A stretch of 64,000 nucleotides of DNA, taken from positions 1,141,041 through 1,205,040 of the forward strand of contig NZ_CP019434.1 of NCBI RefSeq assembly GCF_001975725.1, given 5' to 3'. Numbering within the stretch: position 1 is the stretch's first letter; each line of letters opens with the position of its first letter. The stretch comes from Acidihalobacter ferrooxydans (GTDB taxonomy: Bacteria > Pseudomonadota > Gammaproteobacteria > DSM-5130 > Acidihalobacteraceae). The notes beneath the pieces are model-generated. The model worked only from the letters and a program-made list of their open reading frames with translations, was not told the DNA's origin and made no database searches. Shown one piece after another: positions 55,770 through 64,000 of this stretch. Both the position numbers and the translations under genes were made by a program.

Positions 55770-58067
55770 TTATATCGCGCAACCGTTTTTTTTGCTGGCT
55801 TTGCCCAATACCGGGTCGTCCTTGAGGAACTGAGTCCGTTCATACTGGCTCAGTGGGTTCGCGCGCGGGTCGAGTATCCAGATGTTGCCGACATCATCCG
55901 GGTCACGAATAAGGCGACCGATGCCTTGACGCGCTTTCGAAAACCCGATGTATCCATTGCGTACGTGCTCATAGCTCGCCAGCTGACTTATGTCCTTGGC
56001 CCGCTCGGGGTTCATGACATTCATTGCGAGTAGGCGATCCTGACGAAGCTTGTGCCCATGGATGCGTACCGGGTCGATTGGCGGATACGGCGAGCGAGTC
56101 AAAACCACGTCCTTGATGATCTGCGTGCCGTCTGCCGCGCGCAGGCTGATGCCGTGCCATGCGGCAGGAGTGATGAGCAATCGCCCGGCAGGCGCGCGGC
56201 GCAGTTCATCAATTCGTTCCGCCAGCGCCTCATAGCCGCGCTCGGTATGCCAGAGCGCATTCAGACGAATGCCGGTCTTTTCAACCATGGCCCGGAGCGC
56301 TTCGGTTTCCTTGTATGACCCGGTGAGCACCAAAGCGGCCGCGGTCTGCTCCTGCGCAGACTGTTCGATGAGGCACAATGCGGATACGGCCAGCGAGAGC
56401 CAGGCTGGATTGAGAACAGCCTGCGGCTTGTCCTCAGGATCATCATCGGTATCTTCCGGTTTAAGAAACACGTCCGGCCACGGCTGGTATTTTAACGTTT
56501 TCGCATTGAGCGAAACCGGACAATAAATATGATTGACGACGCCGTAGCCGTCGCGCCTGTTTTCGATGCGGTCGCATTGCGGTTCGATGATTTTCTCGCA
56601 AAGCACCCTGCATGCCTGGTTCAAGCCGAACGCGATCCGCGTGGTAGAAAAATCCCCGTTCGCTGAGGTCAAGGTAGCCGATGTGAAAAGGACGGTGTCA
56701 TGATGCGATTCCATCACCTTGCCCTGTTTGGTTACCCCCTTGGACGCGGCCCAGTGGCGTCCGATGATACGAGCGGGGTACATATCGCGAATCTGATACG
56801 AACCCCAGGATCTGATCGGGGTGTAGGCAATAGCGCAGATGGTTTCGCGCGTTGCGCCCTGGTCGAAAGTCTCGTAAGCATGGGACCAGTCTTCCGCGTC
56901 GTCTGAGAAATCCGATGTATGACCCGCAAGTGCAGAGACTTTTGTTGCGATGTGCCCCAGTGCGGACAATAACGCCTCCCGCGTGGGTTGCTCTATATCG
57001 CCGCTGTCAAAGCCCAGGATACGGTCTTCCGGCTTCGTTACGCTATCGTCGCCAAACCTTTTCTTGACCAGATCGTCGAGCAGGGCAATCGATTTGTCGC
57101 AGGCTGAGATAGCCTGATTGGCGGCGTCTTTAGCTTCGGCTGTCCACGGCCCGTTCTTGAGCGCTGCGGCAAGTTTGAGCTTGAGCGTGCGCGGTCGCAT
57201 GCGCCGCGTCGTCATGCTTTCGGCCATCCCTTCAATTTGATCCGCCTCATCGAAGACGGTGATATCGATAGGCTTTTCACCATCGAGAACCTTGTGCCAA
57301 TGGCGGGCGTCGATGAGTCCCATGGCGTGCGTATGCAAAAGGACACGGGCATCCTTGGATGCATTTTTCGCGCGTAGGTAACACTGATTCAGGTGCCCGG
57401 CGATATTTTTGTTGTCGATCCAGATATCGTCGGCCGACACACCTTCCGGAATGGCGTACGCATCCTTGATGAGCCCGGATACGCCCGGAATATCCGCCTC
57501 CACTGCGGCCAGCCATTTTGAGAATGCGACCCAATCGGGGTTTTTCAGCATATCGGGGTTTTCTTTCCGGATAGCCTTGATGACTTCGAACCCGCGAGGC
57601 ACGCTGACATAGGCCCGACGCGCCCGGATAAAGGCCGCGTAAACATCCCCAAGCCCCATTCGGCGCACAACCTCTCGCATGACCGCAATGTCGGAACGGC
57701 GGTCTTCCGGGTGCGACCAGTCAGGTACGCGTTGGGCACGTCGCGCGGCATCGCCCCACATTTGATCTTGCAGCGCCAGCGTGTGCGTAGAGATCCCCAC
57801 GCGCTTGTCATACAGCTGCGCAAAAATGGCGACGGGGATTAAATAGCCCAGGGTTTTGCCGGTGCCGGTGCCGGCCTCGATGAGGCCAACGCCCGTTCTC
57901 CGCGTCCAATCGGTGTCCGTGTTTTTCCCGCGCCCTGTGAGCAGCAAGTCGGTGATGCAAAGTGCGTACTCTAGTTGCTGGTTACGCAGCGAGTAGCCAG
58001 TCAGTTCAGGCAGAATATTCCTGAACGCGTTCTCGACAAGCGATTTGATGTTGACCTGCGCATCCAT
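55770..58067 (-). CDS. csf4: CRISPR-associated DinG-family helicase
   Basis: A 765-residue XPD/DinG-type SF2 helicase. Walker A EAGTGTGKT at 64-72, Walker B FDEAD in DITVFDEADQIEG, and motif VI GIGRLIRDPDDVG near the C-terminus. The four Cys that bind the Fe-S cluster in XPD and classical DinG are not seen, as usual for CasDinG. In type IV-A systems this 5'-3' helicase is recruited to the target and is required for interference. Its start lies three bases after the csf2 stop. Confidence 0.93.
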   Translation of the reverse strand: MDAQVNIKSLVENAFRNILPELTGYSLRNQQLEYALCITDLLLTGRGKNTDTDWTRRTGVGLIEAGTGTGKTLGYLIPVAIFAQLYDKRVGISTHTLALQDQMWGDAARRAQRVPDWSHPEDRRSDIAVMREVVRRMGLGDVYAAFIRARRAYVSVPRGFEVIKAIRKENPDMLKNPDWVAFSKWLAAVEADIPGVSGLIKDAYAIPEGVSADDIWIDNKNIAGHLNQCYLRAKNASKDARVLLHTHAMGLIDARHWHKVLDGEKPIDITVFDEADQIEGMAESMTTRRMRPRTLKLKLAAALKNGPWTAEAKDAANQAISACDKSIALLDDLVKKRFGDDSVTKPEDRILGFDSGDIEQPTREALLSALGHIATKVSALAGHTSDFSDDAEDWSHAYETFDQGATRETICAIAYTPIRSWGSYQIRDMYPARIIGRHWAASKGVTKQGKVMESHHDTVLFTSATLTSANGDFSTTRIAFGLNQACRVLCEKIIEPQCDRIENRRDGYGVVNHIYCPVSLNAKTLKYQPWPDVFLKPEDTDDDPEDKPQAVLNPAWLSLAVSALCLIEQSAQEQTAAALVLTGSYKETEALRAMVEKTGIRLNALWHTERGYEALAERIDELRRAPAGRLLITPAAWHGISLRAADGTQIIKDVVLTRSPYPPIDPVRIHGHKLRQDRLLAMNVMNPERAKDISQLASYEHVRNGYIGFSKARQGIGRLIRDPDDVGNIWILDPRANPLSQYERTQFLKDDPVLGKASKKNGCAI

Positions 58068-58069
58068 GA

Positions 58070-59182
58070 TCAGTCCTCCGTGCCGCCAACTGCGACATCA
58101 AGCATCTTGAGTTCACTGTTTTCGCGTACGCCGGGCCATTCGGGGAAGCCACGCTCGGCCTGCATGTCGTAGCTCGCGAGTGCATCGCTCAGCAAGGTTG
58201 ACCCGCCGTTTTCCTCAAGAACAAAACCCTCTGAGTCAGACATGACCACGCTTCCGACCAGGGTCGCGGGGTTGTAATCGTGAACGGGCTTGACCTTAAC
58301 CTGATAGTGCATGTGGACCCATCCGCAATCATGATGCCAATGCCCGCCCAGTCTTGGCATGGACGCACCCGCACGCAGCGCCGCCAGAACAACGGCCAGT
58401 TCGTTTTGCGAGGCCCCGTACAAGGACATTCTGTGCTCGAACGCCGTGCCCGCAGGGAAATACTCGTAGCCCATATACAGATTCTGGATAGGTGTATGTC
58501 CGGTCTTTTTCGAGTTTTCGGCTTCGCGAACGGCGGTTAGCTTGACGGATGCAAGCTCATCGTTTCCGGCCTTCTTGGCCGCATCGATTTCCTTTTTCAG
58601 TTCCTTGATCTGCTTGTCGATTTCCTTCTTGTTGCTGCTATGCGTGCGGTCAAGGAACAACCGCGCCTCAATGCGGCGACGGCTGTTTTCGTCGAACTGC
58701 GAAATAATCTCGGGGGTGCGCACCGCGTCGTTGACCCGGACACCGCCGACAAATGGCGGCACGATATTGCGGTCCAGCGGGTAGAGGTTGCCGGCGCCGA
58801 ACCGCGATCCGATTCGAAACGAGCCGAACGCGGATTCGACGGGGTTAGTCCCGCGGAGTTTCTGCAGCGCACCGACATCGACAGTGCCGCCCGCAAAGGC
58901 TTCCGCCCCACCGGCTGCCAGCAGATAATAGGTTTCTCCGGGCATGGATTGCGCCGGCAAATGACGCATGATGTCGCGCGTCAAGGCTCGGCGGAGAAAT
59001 CCGAGCACGCCAGAGGCAGGATAGTAGGGCTGCTGCTGTTCAATCGAGGGCGCCTTCGGATACAGACGCGGCAAACGAGACGGATTATGCTTGTCAGCCC
59101 CGCACTTGACCATCGTAACCGTCAGCGGCGTTATCGCGGTCACTGAGCCTTCGAAGAAAACATTTATTGCATGATCAGACAT
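58070..59182 (-). CDS. csf2: Csf2 (Cas7-family) backbone protein
   Basis: A 370-residue RAMP protein. Typical Csf2 start (FFEGSVTAITPLTVTMVKCG), then RLPRLYPKAPS ... YYPASGVLGFLRRALTRDIM, and later FRIGSRFGAGNLYPLDRN. It forms the helical backbone of the crRNA complex. A charged helical insertion (KKEIDKQIKELKKEIDAAKK, about 205-225) is notable. ATG 59182 is chosen because the RAMP strand begins directly. Confidence 0.9.
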   Translation of the reverse strand: MSDHAINVFFEGSVTAITPLTVTMVKCGADKHNPSRLPRLYPKAPSIEQQQPYYPASGVLGFLRRALTRDIMRHLPAQSMPGETYYLLAAGGAEAFAGGTVDVGALQKLRGTNPVESAFGSFRIGSRFGAGNLYPLDRNIVPPFVGGVRVNDAVRTPEIISQFDENSRRRIEARLFLDRTHSSNKKEIDKQIKELKKEIDAAKKAGNDELASVKLTAVREAENSKKTGHTPIQNLYMGYEYFPAGTAFEHRMSLYGASQNELAVVLAALRAGASMPRLGGHWHHDCGWVHMHYQVKVKPVHDYNPATLVGSVVMSDSEGFVLEENGGSTLLSDALASYDMQAERGFPEWPGVRENSELKMLDVAVGGTED

Positions 59183-59213
59183 GGGTTTCACCTTTTCGTA
59201 TGAGTGGATAAAA

Positions 59214-60188
59214 TCAAGCGTCGTTGATGATTGCGTTGACGATGTTGGTTTCAGCCGGCGTGGTCGGATACAGTTCACGCAGGCGACGACCAGGAAGACG
59301 TTCGCGCAGGATTTCGCGCACGCGTCGTTCCAATTCTCTGTTGCTTGGGGATTTAAGCAATTTCAGAAACGGTTTTTTCGCCTCAACCGGGAAGTCCTTA
59401 AAAACCTCCGCGTAATACCGGTATCGCGAGAAATTTATTAAGCCCAGGCTTTCCTTCTCGACAAAAACCATTTCGGGGCAATTCTTTGAATTGACTCGAT
59501 TGACTCGCAATAGCGATGCCGTTTTGCGAAAGCCAGGCGCCATTTTGAACAACAGATATCGACCGGTGGGGCGTTTGTGACCGGCAACGATTGCCATTGC
59601 GATATCCGACAATGACTGGTCGGTGGTTTCCAGACCAAATGATTTGACGCCGGAGATAAATTCGTCGACGGGAAGCCCGCATATCTTTCCTGAAGAATCC
59701 GGGTTCAAGACGACCTTGTGTGTCACGCCGTCCATGCGTTGCAACTGTTCGGCGCGGTACCAGGGCCCCGAGATCAAGGGGTGCTCCTTATACTGGTTGT
59801 ATCGTTTGCCGGATTTTTTCTCGAACTCGTCGTCAAACAGGTTGCCGGCGTTAAGAAAAATCACAACTTCTGATTCGTCAACGTAGATTCCGGCAACCCC
59901 ATTCATGGGGTTATAGACAAAACCATATTCCCCCGATTTTTCGTTTTTCTTCGGGTTTTTAACGCCAAATACCGGGTGCGAGATCGACAGCACCTGGTCA
60001 GCCGGATGCCGACCATTGACGCCAAGCACATCTAATACCTTGGACTTCGTATCTGGCGTCACCTGGTCGGGCGGCACGATCTTGTGACCGAATTGGTCAT
60101 ATAGAAGAAACAGCGCCTCTGCCATTTCGAATTGCACATGCGGCACTTCGACCTGACCAACGATTCGACTTTCAATCAACATGAACAT
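59214..60188 (-). CDS. Csf1/Cas8-like large subunit without zinc finger
   Basis: A 324-residue protein between csf3 and csf2, the place of the large subunit. There is no CxxC pair; only two isolated Cys, so the zinc finger of classical Csf1 is absent. Segments such as NPMNGVAGIYVDESEVVIFL and a basic C-terminal helix bundle (RELERRVREILRERLPGRRL) are visible. By position it should recognise the PAM and cap the crRNA 5' end. Assignment rests mainly on context. Overlaps csf3 by 17 bases. Confidence 0.65.
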   Translation of the reverse strand: MFMLIESRIVGQVEVPHVQFEMAEALFLLYDQFGHKIVPPDQVTPDTKSKVLDVLGVNGRHPADQVLSISHPVFGVKNPKKNEKSGEYGFVYNPMNGVAGIYVDESEVVIFLNAGNLFDDEFEKKSGKRYNQYKEHPLISGPWYRAEQLQRMDGVTHKVVLNPDSSGKICGLPVDEFISGVKSFGLETTDQSLSDIAMAIVAGHKRPTGRYLLFKMAPGFRKTASLLRVNRVNSKNCPEMVFVEKESLGLINFSRYRYYAEVFKDFPVEAKKPFLKLLKSPSNRELERRVREILRERLPGRRLRELYPTTPAETNIVNAIINDA

Positions 60189-60891
60189 CCTCCTTCAGGA
60201 TCAGTACATGGGTCTTGGGTACGTCAGGCACCGCACATAATGTTTTTGGTGAATGCTTATAGCTGGGCTGCCATGACTGAGTGTCGGTATTGTGTCGAAC
60301 AGCGTCAGAACCACCCAGCGCATGCCATATTTCCAGTGGAATCGGGCGCATCGGGCGCTTGTGGACATCGACCAGGGACCGGTCCTCGTCGATGAGCGAC
60401 ATGGAAACATCGGCAATCTCACCGGTTCCGATATGGCGACGCTTACCGATTCCAGGAATCAACTGCATCAAGTGCTCACAGTGCTCGGCATCGCCCGACC
60501 CGAAATACGTCAGGCGGGTCTGTTCATACAGACCTTCGGCATTAAGCACGCAAAAGGCGGAACGATTGTCCACCATCGCCAATGTGCCAGTGCTTGAGTT
60601 GCTGAAATTGAGTTTTTCGTCCTTCCACTTGATTCCGGGTTCATCGAGGTCCCGCTTCGAAAGATGTTTCGAAACACCGACTTCAAAAAACACCGGGGGC
60701 CGATGGACCACCGGCAGCGAACCGTGGAAAACACCATCAGTGCAGTCAAGCGGCAGATCGCGAATCCGGCCGATATCACCTGTCTGCATCCAGACAACCC
60801 ACGACAGCAGCGCATCGAGCGTGGGGTAAAAGGGCTGCGCGATTAACGGTGATTTCAGCCTCACGTCCAAGGCAAAAGGGCGGTGCTCCAT
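60172..60891 (-). CDS. csf3: Csf3 (Cas5-family) protein
   Basis: A 239-residue RAMP protein starting FALDVRLKSPLIAQPFYPTL, with DALLSW and a glycine-rich loop LIPGIGKRRHIGTGEIADVS at about 142-161. Csf3 binds the crRNA 5' handle together with the large subunit. First gene of the operon; a perfect dyad lies just upstream (60921-60944). Confidence 0.8.
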   Translation of the reverse strand: MEHRPFALDVRLKSPLIAQPFYPTLDALLSWVVWMQTGDIGRIRDLPLDCTDGVFHGSLPVVHRPPVFFEVGVSKHLSKRDLDEPGIKWKDEKLNFSNSSTGTLAMVDNRSAFCVLNAEGLYEQTRLTYFGSGDAEHCEHLMQLIPGIGKRRHIGTGEIADVSMSLIDEDRSLVDVHKRPMRPIPLEIWHALGGSDAVRHNTDTQSWQPSYKHSPKTLCAVPDVPKTHVLILKEDVHVD

Positions 60892-61210
60892 AAAGGTCCT
60901 CGCTTACGTTAAGTGAATGATTTCAGGATATATACATCCTGAAAAATGCAAGCACAGACACTCTAGCGAACGAGGAACACCGTCCGATGAGCAAATAACC
61001 CCGATTTTTGGCTCTTTTTGAAAACAGTGAGTGAAATACAGCGTAAACAAACGAAAGAAAGCGAAACACAACGCAACACAACGCAACCTCATCCAATAGA
61101 TCGCAGGCGCTTCCGAAAAGACTTAAAAAACGGCGTTATTCGAAACCCACTGGCCGCCCAGGTCACCGCACAATGCGCGCATGAAAACCACATCAAACAG
61201 GTTGGAGCGC
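60892..61210. promoter_or_regulatory. Divergent promoter region between csf operon and pilus genes
   Basis: It holds the operator-like dyad next to csf3. Toward the pilus side is an A-rich stretch with repeated ACAACGCAAC units near 61066-61087. No clear -35/-10 pair could be fixed by eye. Confidence 0.5.
60921..60944. promoter_or_regulatory. Perfect dyad operator upstream of csf3
   Basis: TTTCAGGAT-N6-ATCCTGAAA, nine-base arms around ATATAC, 30 bases before the csf3 start. Size and symmetry fit a dimeric repressor site covering the csf promoter. Confidence 0.6.
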
Positions 61211-62275
61211 ATGGACCCTATTGCCCACAGGCTCGTTGAACTCAATCACAACACGCCCTTTACAGACGCCAACCTGGCTCCCGGACAACCGCTGATGATC
61301 CGAACTCCGGCGGGGTATCAGCCGGCCGATGACGAGCCACTGGACGCGCAGGCCATTGAGACCTTTCTGGCTTTGCCGGGCATGGCGGGGGAGGGCTGGC
61401 GCGAACGCATGCAGAACAACGGGGGGTCCTGGGGGTTTGCCAGAACAACGCGCACGAGCCGGTTGCGTATCAGTCTTTATGAGACCGGCGGTGAGAAGCA
61501 CACGTTGCGGGTGGCGATTCGTCGGCTACCTCTGCATGCGCCGGATTTTGAGGACATCGGGCTGCCCTCCCACATTACCAATGTTGTCGAACAGGGCCGC
61601 GGGCTGTTTCTAATTACCGGACCCACGGGCGCCGGCAAATCAACCACGCTGGCCTCGCTTTTGGAGCGCATCAACCGTTCGCACGCGCTGCACATTCAGA
61701 CCATCGAAGAACCCATCGAGTATGTCTTCAAGCCGAACAAGTCGGTGATTTCGCAGGTTGAAGTGCCGGTGAATGTTGACAGTTTCGAGCACGGCGTGCA
61801 TGCCGCGCTGCGTCATCGTCCGGACATTATTGCAATCGGCAAAATGCGCGACCGGCAGACCGTCAGCGCTGCCTTGCAAGCCGCCTCCAGCGGGCACTTT
61901 GTTTTGGGCACGCTGCATACCGCGTCGGTGGACGAAACCGTCGATGCCGTTTTGCAGTTCTTCGACGGACAAGAGTCCGAGCAAAAACGAATGCTTCTTG
62001 CCAGTGCGCTCATCGGAATCATCAGTCAAACATTGTTGCCGGATGTGCGCGGTGAAAAGCTGGTTCTTGCGCATGAGCTGATGTTGATGACGCCGGGCAT
62101 TGCCAACTTGATTCGGCAGAACAAAATCCAGCAGCTTTCCGGAGCCATCGAAGAGGGGCGGTCCTCTGGCATGTGTACGCTTAACGATTCTTTGAACCGC
62201 CTGGTCAGAGAGGGGCGCGTCAGCAAAACGGCTGCGTTTCGAGCCGCCTACACACGCGAGGGGCTGAACCTTTGA
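61211..62275 (+). CDS. PilT-like secretion ATPase
   Basis: A 354-residue ATPase of the PilT/VirB11 class. Walker A GPTGAGKSTT (about 134-143), Asp box TIEEPIEYVF, Walker B-region PDIIAIGKMRD, His box GHFVLGTLHT. Length and the LITGPTGAGKST context fit PilT/PilU retraction motors. In this element it may drive a conjugative pilus. An in-frame ATG at 61181 is an alternative start. Confidence 0.88.
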   Translation: MDPIAHRLVELNHNTPFTDANLAPGQPLMIRTPAGYQPADDEPLDAQAIETFLALPGMAGEGWRERMQNNGGSWGFARTTRTSRLRISLYETGGEKHTLRVAIRRLPLHAPDFEDIGLPSHITNVVEQGRGLFLITGPTGAGKSTTLASLLERINRSHALHIQTIEEPIEYVFKPNKSVISQVEVPVNVDSFEHGVHAALRHRPDIIAIGKMRDRQTVSAALQAASSGHFVLGTLHTASVDETVDAVLQFFDGQESEQKRMLLASALIGIISQTLLPDVRGEKLVLAHELMLMTPGIANLIRQNKIQQLSGAIEEGRSSGMCTLNDSLNRLVREGRVSKTAAFRAAYTREGLNL

Positions 62276-62742
62276 AACGGGCGATAGTGATCGGAGCTTT
62301 GTTGCTGACGCCCGTGTTAGCGCAGGCGCAGATGGCAAAACCAACCTGGCCGACCTACGCCTGTTTGATGCGTGCCGCACACGCCTATCACCTCAGCCCG
62401 TGGGCCATCATCGGCATTATGAAAGCCGAAGGCGGCAAGCCGGGCCAAATCGTTCGCGATGCCAACGGCACTTTCGACATGGGGCCGATGCAGATCAACT
62501 CGCTCTGGCTGCCGCGCCTGGCATCTCAAGGCATCACCGCGCAGGAGCTGGCCTCCAATGGCTGTTTGAACGTCAAGGTTGGAGCGGCCATTTTGCGGCT
62601 CAACATCAACCAGGCCGGCGGCAATCTGGTCAAGGGAATCGGCTGGTATCACTCCCGCATACCCACACTGGCGCAGCAATACCGATTGCGCGTTTCACGG
62701 CAGTTGGAACGCATCGCCAATACCCCATCGTCATCGAACTGA
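62272..62742 (+). CDS. Lytic transglycosylase of transfer/pilus system
   Basis: A 156-residue exported protein. Signal peptide 1-19 (VIGALLLTPVLAQA). SLT fold with catalytic Glu in IIGIMKAEGGKPG, then FDMGPMQINSLWLPRL and GIGWYHSRIP. It would open peptidoglycan for the pilus or DNA channel (VirB1/PilT class). TTG start overlapping the ATPase stop. Confidence 0.88.
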   Translation: MKRAIVIGALLLTPVLAQAQMAKPTWPTYACLMRAAHAYHLSPWAIIGIMKAEGGKPGQIVRDANGTFDMGPMQINSLWLPRLASQGITAQELASNGCLNVKVGAAILRLNINQAGGNLVKGIGWYHSRIPTLAQQYRLRVSRQLERIANTPSSSN

Positions 62743-62759
62743 AGGACTGACTTTCAAAC

Positions 62760-62948
62760 ATGGATGTAGCACGGAGCACGCGCGAAGACTTATGGACATT
62801 GATTATCGATGCGGGCAAGGCCCCTTCCCTGGAAGACGCCGGGCGTATTTTGGCCGCCGGTCTTTCCGCGCTGGCTGTTGAAGAACCCCAAAACGACGTA
62901 TTGCGCCAAGCGGCGCAGGATTGGTCATGGCTGATACCGCGAAAATAA
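62760..62948 (+). CDS. Small helical protein, unknown
   Basis: A 62-residue acidic helical protein (DLWTLIIDAGKAPSLEDAGR). It overlaps the next gene by 22 bases. No family recognised. Confidence 0.5.
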   Translation: MDVARSTREDLWTLIIDAGKAPSLEDAGRILAAGLSALAVEEPQNDVLRQAAQDWSWLIPRK

Positions 62949-63196
62949 GTGACCTGCTCGAAGCACTGGACCGGTTGTCGCCGCGCATCCCTGTGCAAAT
63001 CGACTTGTGGTCGGTGCGCGAAATTGCCGCCTATCTCAAGCGCTCGGATGCAGTGGTACGTGACCGCATTGTAGCCATCCCGGATTTTCCGCCGGCGATT
63101 CGTCTGCCGACCGCCAGTGGTATTGGCCGCGGGCAACCACTATGGAAAGCGCGCGATGTTATCGCGTGGGCAGAGAACTATCAGGAACGCGATTAA
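62927..63196 (+). CDS. AlpA/excisionase-like HTH protein
   Basis: An 89-residue protein with a MerR-like/AlpA winged helix in its second half: LWSVREIAAYLKRSDAVVRD, PPAIRLPTASGIGRGQPLWKARDVIAWAE. Such proteins act as excisionases or activators of element genes. An integrase lies nearby at the window edge, which suits that role. Confidence 0.7.
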   Translation: MADTAKISDLLEALDRLSPRIPVQIDLWSVREIAAYLKRSDAVVRDRIVAIPDFPPAIRLPTASGIGRGQPLWKARDVIAWAENYQERD

Positions 63197-63290
63197 GGCA
63201 AAGGGTGACACTTTTGGTCACCTCATTGTCACTTTCTGACAATCAGCGAAGGAGGAAAAAAACAAAATACAACATCAAGCAACATATCTC

Positions 63291-63306
63291 TGGTACGGAA
63301 AATGCA
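63291..63306 (+). promoter_or_regulatory. Sigma-54 promoter of pilA
   Basis: TGGTACGGAAAATGCA matches the -24/-12 consensus with GG and GC spaced by ten bases, 45 bases before the pilA ATG. Chromosomal pilA genes are RpoN/PilR dependent. Confidence 0.75.
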
Positions 63307-63350
63307 ATAAATGAGTTTCTGTCACTCAACGTTAATTAAGAGGTTGTTCC

Positions 63351-63785
63351 ATGAAGAAAAATATGCAGCAGGGTTTCACCCTGATCGAACTCATGATTGT
63401 GGTCGCCATCATCGGCATCCTGGCCGCCATCGCGATCCCGATGTACTCGAACTACGTGGTCAAGTCCCAGGCGTCTGCCGGCCCGGTGGTCTCATCCGGC
63501 GCGCGCACCGCCGTCGCCGAGTGGTATTCGACCAAAGGCACTTTCACCGGGGCCAGCAATGCTTCATTGGGTCTGGCGTCACCGTCAAGTATTTCGGGCA
63601 AATATGTCAGCTCCGTGTCTGTCACGAACGGCAAGATCACCGTCACCTACAGCGGTAACACCAATACGGCGCTGTCCGGTAAAACGCTGGTCGAATCACC
63701 GTCTTCCAGCAATGGTTCGGTGCAGTGGTCGTGTACGGGTAGCACGGTCAACACGGCCAAGTACCTGGGATCGTTCTGCCAGTAA
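63351..63785 (+). CDS. pilA: Major type IV pilin
   Basis: A 144-residue prepilin with a six-residue-class leader ending MQQG, then [20 protein letters not shown] and [12 protein letters not shown], with Glu at mature position 5. The C-terminal part is Ser/Gly/Thr-rich and ends in a Cys pair loop (WSCTGSTVN ... GSFCQ). It forms the pilus fibre. A sigma-54 promoter precedes and a terminator follows, so it is a single-gene unit. Confidence 0.95.
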   Translation: MKKNMQQGFTLIELMIVVAIIGILAAIAIPMYSNYVVKSQASAGPVVSSGARTAVAEWYSTKGTFTGASNASLGLASPSSISGKYVSSVSVTNGKITVTYSGNTNTALSGKTLVESPSSSNGSVQWSCTGSTVNTAKYLGSFCQ

Positions 63786-63820
63786 AAAATGCCCCGCTAA
63801 GAAAAAAGACTATGTGCTTG

Positions 63821-63850
63821 ACCGCTATCCGTTTGGATGGCGGTTTTTTT
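63821..63850 (+). terminator. Intrinsic terminator after pilA
   Basis: ACCGCTATCC-GTTT-GGATGGCGGT with seven Ts. It may also slow transcripts from the convergent integrase gene. Confidence 0.9.
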
Positions 63851-64000
63851 ATGCCAATTTATCGGCCAGATCCTCTACCTTGGGCGCGTAGTAGACGTTC
63901 TGCAGGATACGCAGGTCGCGGTGTCCACTGATACGCGCCAGCTCCATGACGTTGAAGACCTTCGAAAGCCGGGTGAGCGCTTCACGCCGCGTGTCGTGGA
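63849..64000 (-). CDS. Tyrosine recombinase/integrase, C-terminal part
   Basis: The last 49 codons of a gene that continues beyond the window. They read HDTRREALTRLSKVFNVMEL then ARISGHRDLRILQNVYYAPK, with the conserved HxxR, GH(R) and catalytic Tyr of phage-type integrases. It may integrate the element or resolve plasmid dimers. The attachment site is not in view. Confidence 0.85.
   Translation of the reverse strand, partial: HDTRREALTRLSKVFNVMELARISGHRDLRILQNVYYAPKVEDLADKLA

Overview
The window looks like most of a large conjugative plasmid, or a plasmid-like integrative element, from a Gram-negative proteobacterium. The evidence is an actin-type partition gene, a MobH-type relaxase next to its coupling protein, a leading-region-like block (ssb, recT, primase, many small genes), a type IV pilus set, a type IV (csf) CRISPR-Cas system and the end of a tyrosine recombinase. 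The host genus cannot be fixed from sequence alone. Csf systems and this gene mix would fit Acidithiobacillia or related beta/gammaproteobacteria, which is inference.

Layout. 0.2-5.3 kb: actin-like segregation ATPase, two small partners, a coiled-coil membrane protein and a DUF1631 protein. 5.3-9.9 kb: minor pseudopilins and a PilY1-type tip adhesin whose reading frame is broken at a G-tract. 9.9-12.7 kb: CRISPR array 1 (10 repeats) at the 3' end of a traB-outer-membrane-protein gene pair. 12.8-34.9 kb: small plasmid genes, many preceded by multi-hairpin leaders, with ssb, recT, a primase, two MazF/PemK-like genes and an HD hydrolase; in their midst sit nrdB and nrdA, each interrupted by an intein. 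Two identical IS200/IS605 elements (29.7 and 39.1 kb) stand 9.4 kb apart. Between and around them are dinB, a Spy-like protein, an ATPase/STAS-like pair broken by the second IS, and remnants of a recJ gene. 41.3-47.3 kb: Rrf2 regulator plus MFS exporter, TM2 protein, a sigma-70 factor, a repeat protein, a uracil-DNA-glycosylase-fold protein and an ATP-grasp protein. 47.6-53.6 kb: conjugation genes (traI, traD, DUF4400, DsbC/G-like protein). 54.2-60.9 kb: IS21 remnant, CRISPR array 2 and the csf operon. 61.2-63.8 kb: PilT-like ATPase, lytic transglycosylase, an AlpA-like regulator and a major pilin behind a sigma-54 promoter. The window ends in the 3' part of an integrase.

How it fits together. 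The pilus and tra genes supply mating-pair contact and DNA transfer. The leading-region block would protect and replicate incoming DNA. The csf complex without cas1/cas2 is the usual plasmid-borne type IV arrangement, thought to act against competing plasmids. The most unusual features are: recurrent hairpin-TATCC leader modules; a solitary CRISPR-repeat-like hairpin of a different repeat family; an nrdA intein followed by Gly instead of Cys/Ser/Thr; two CRISPR arrays 45 kb apart; and a phase-variation-like G-tract in pilY1.
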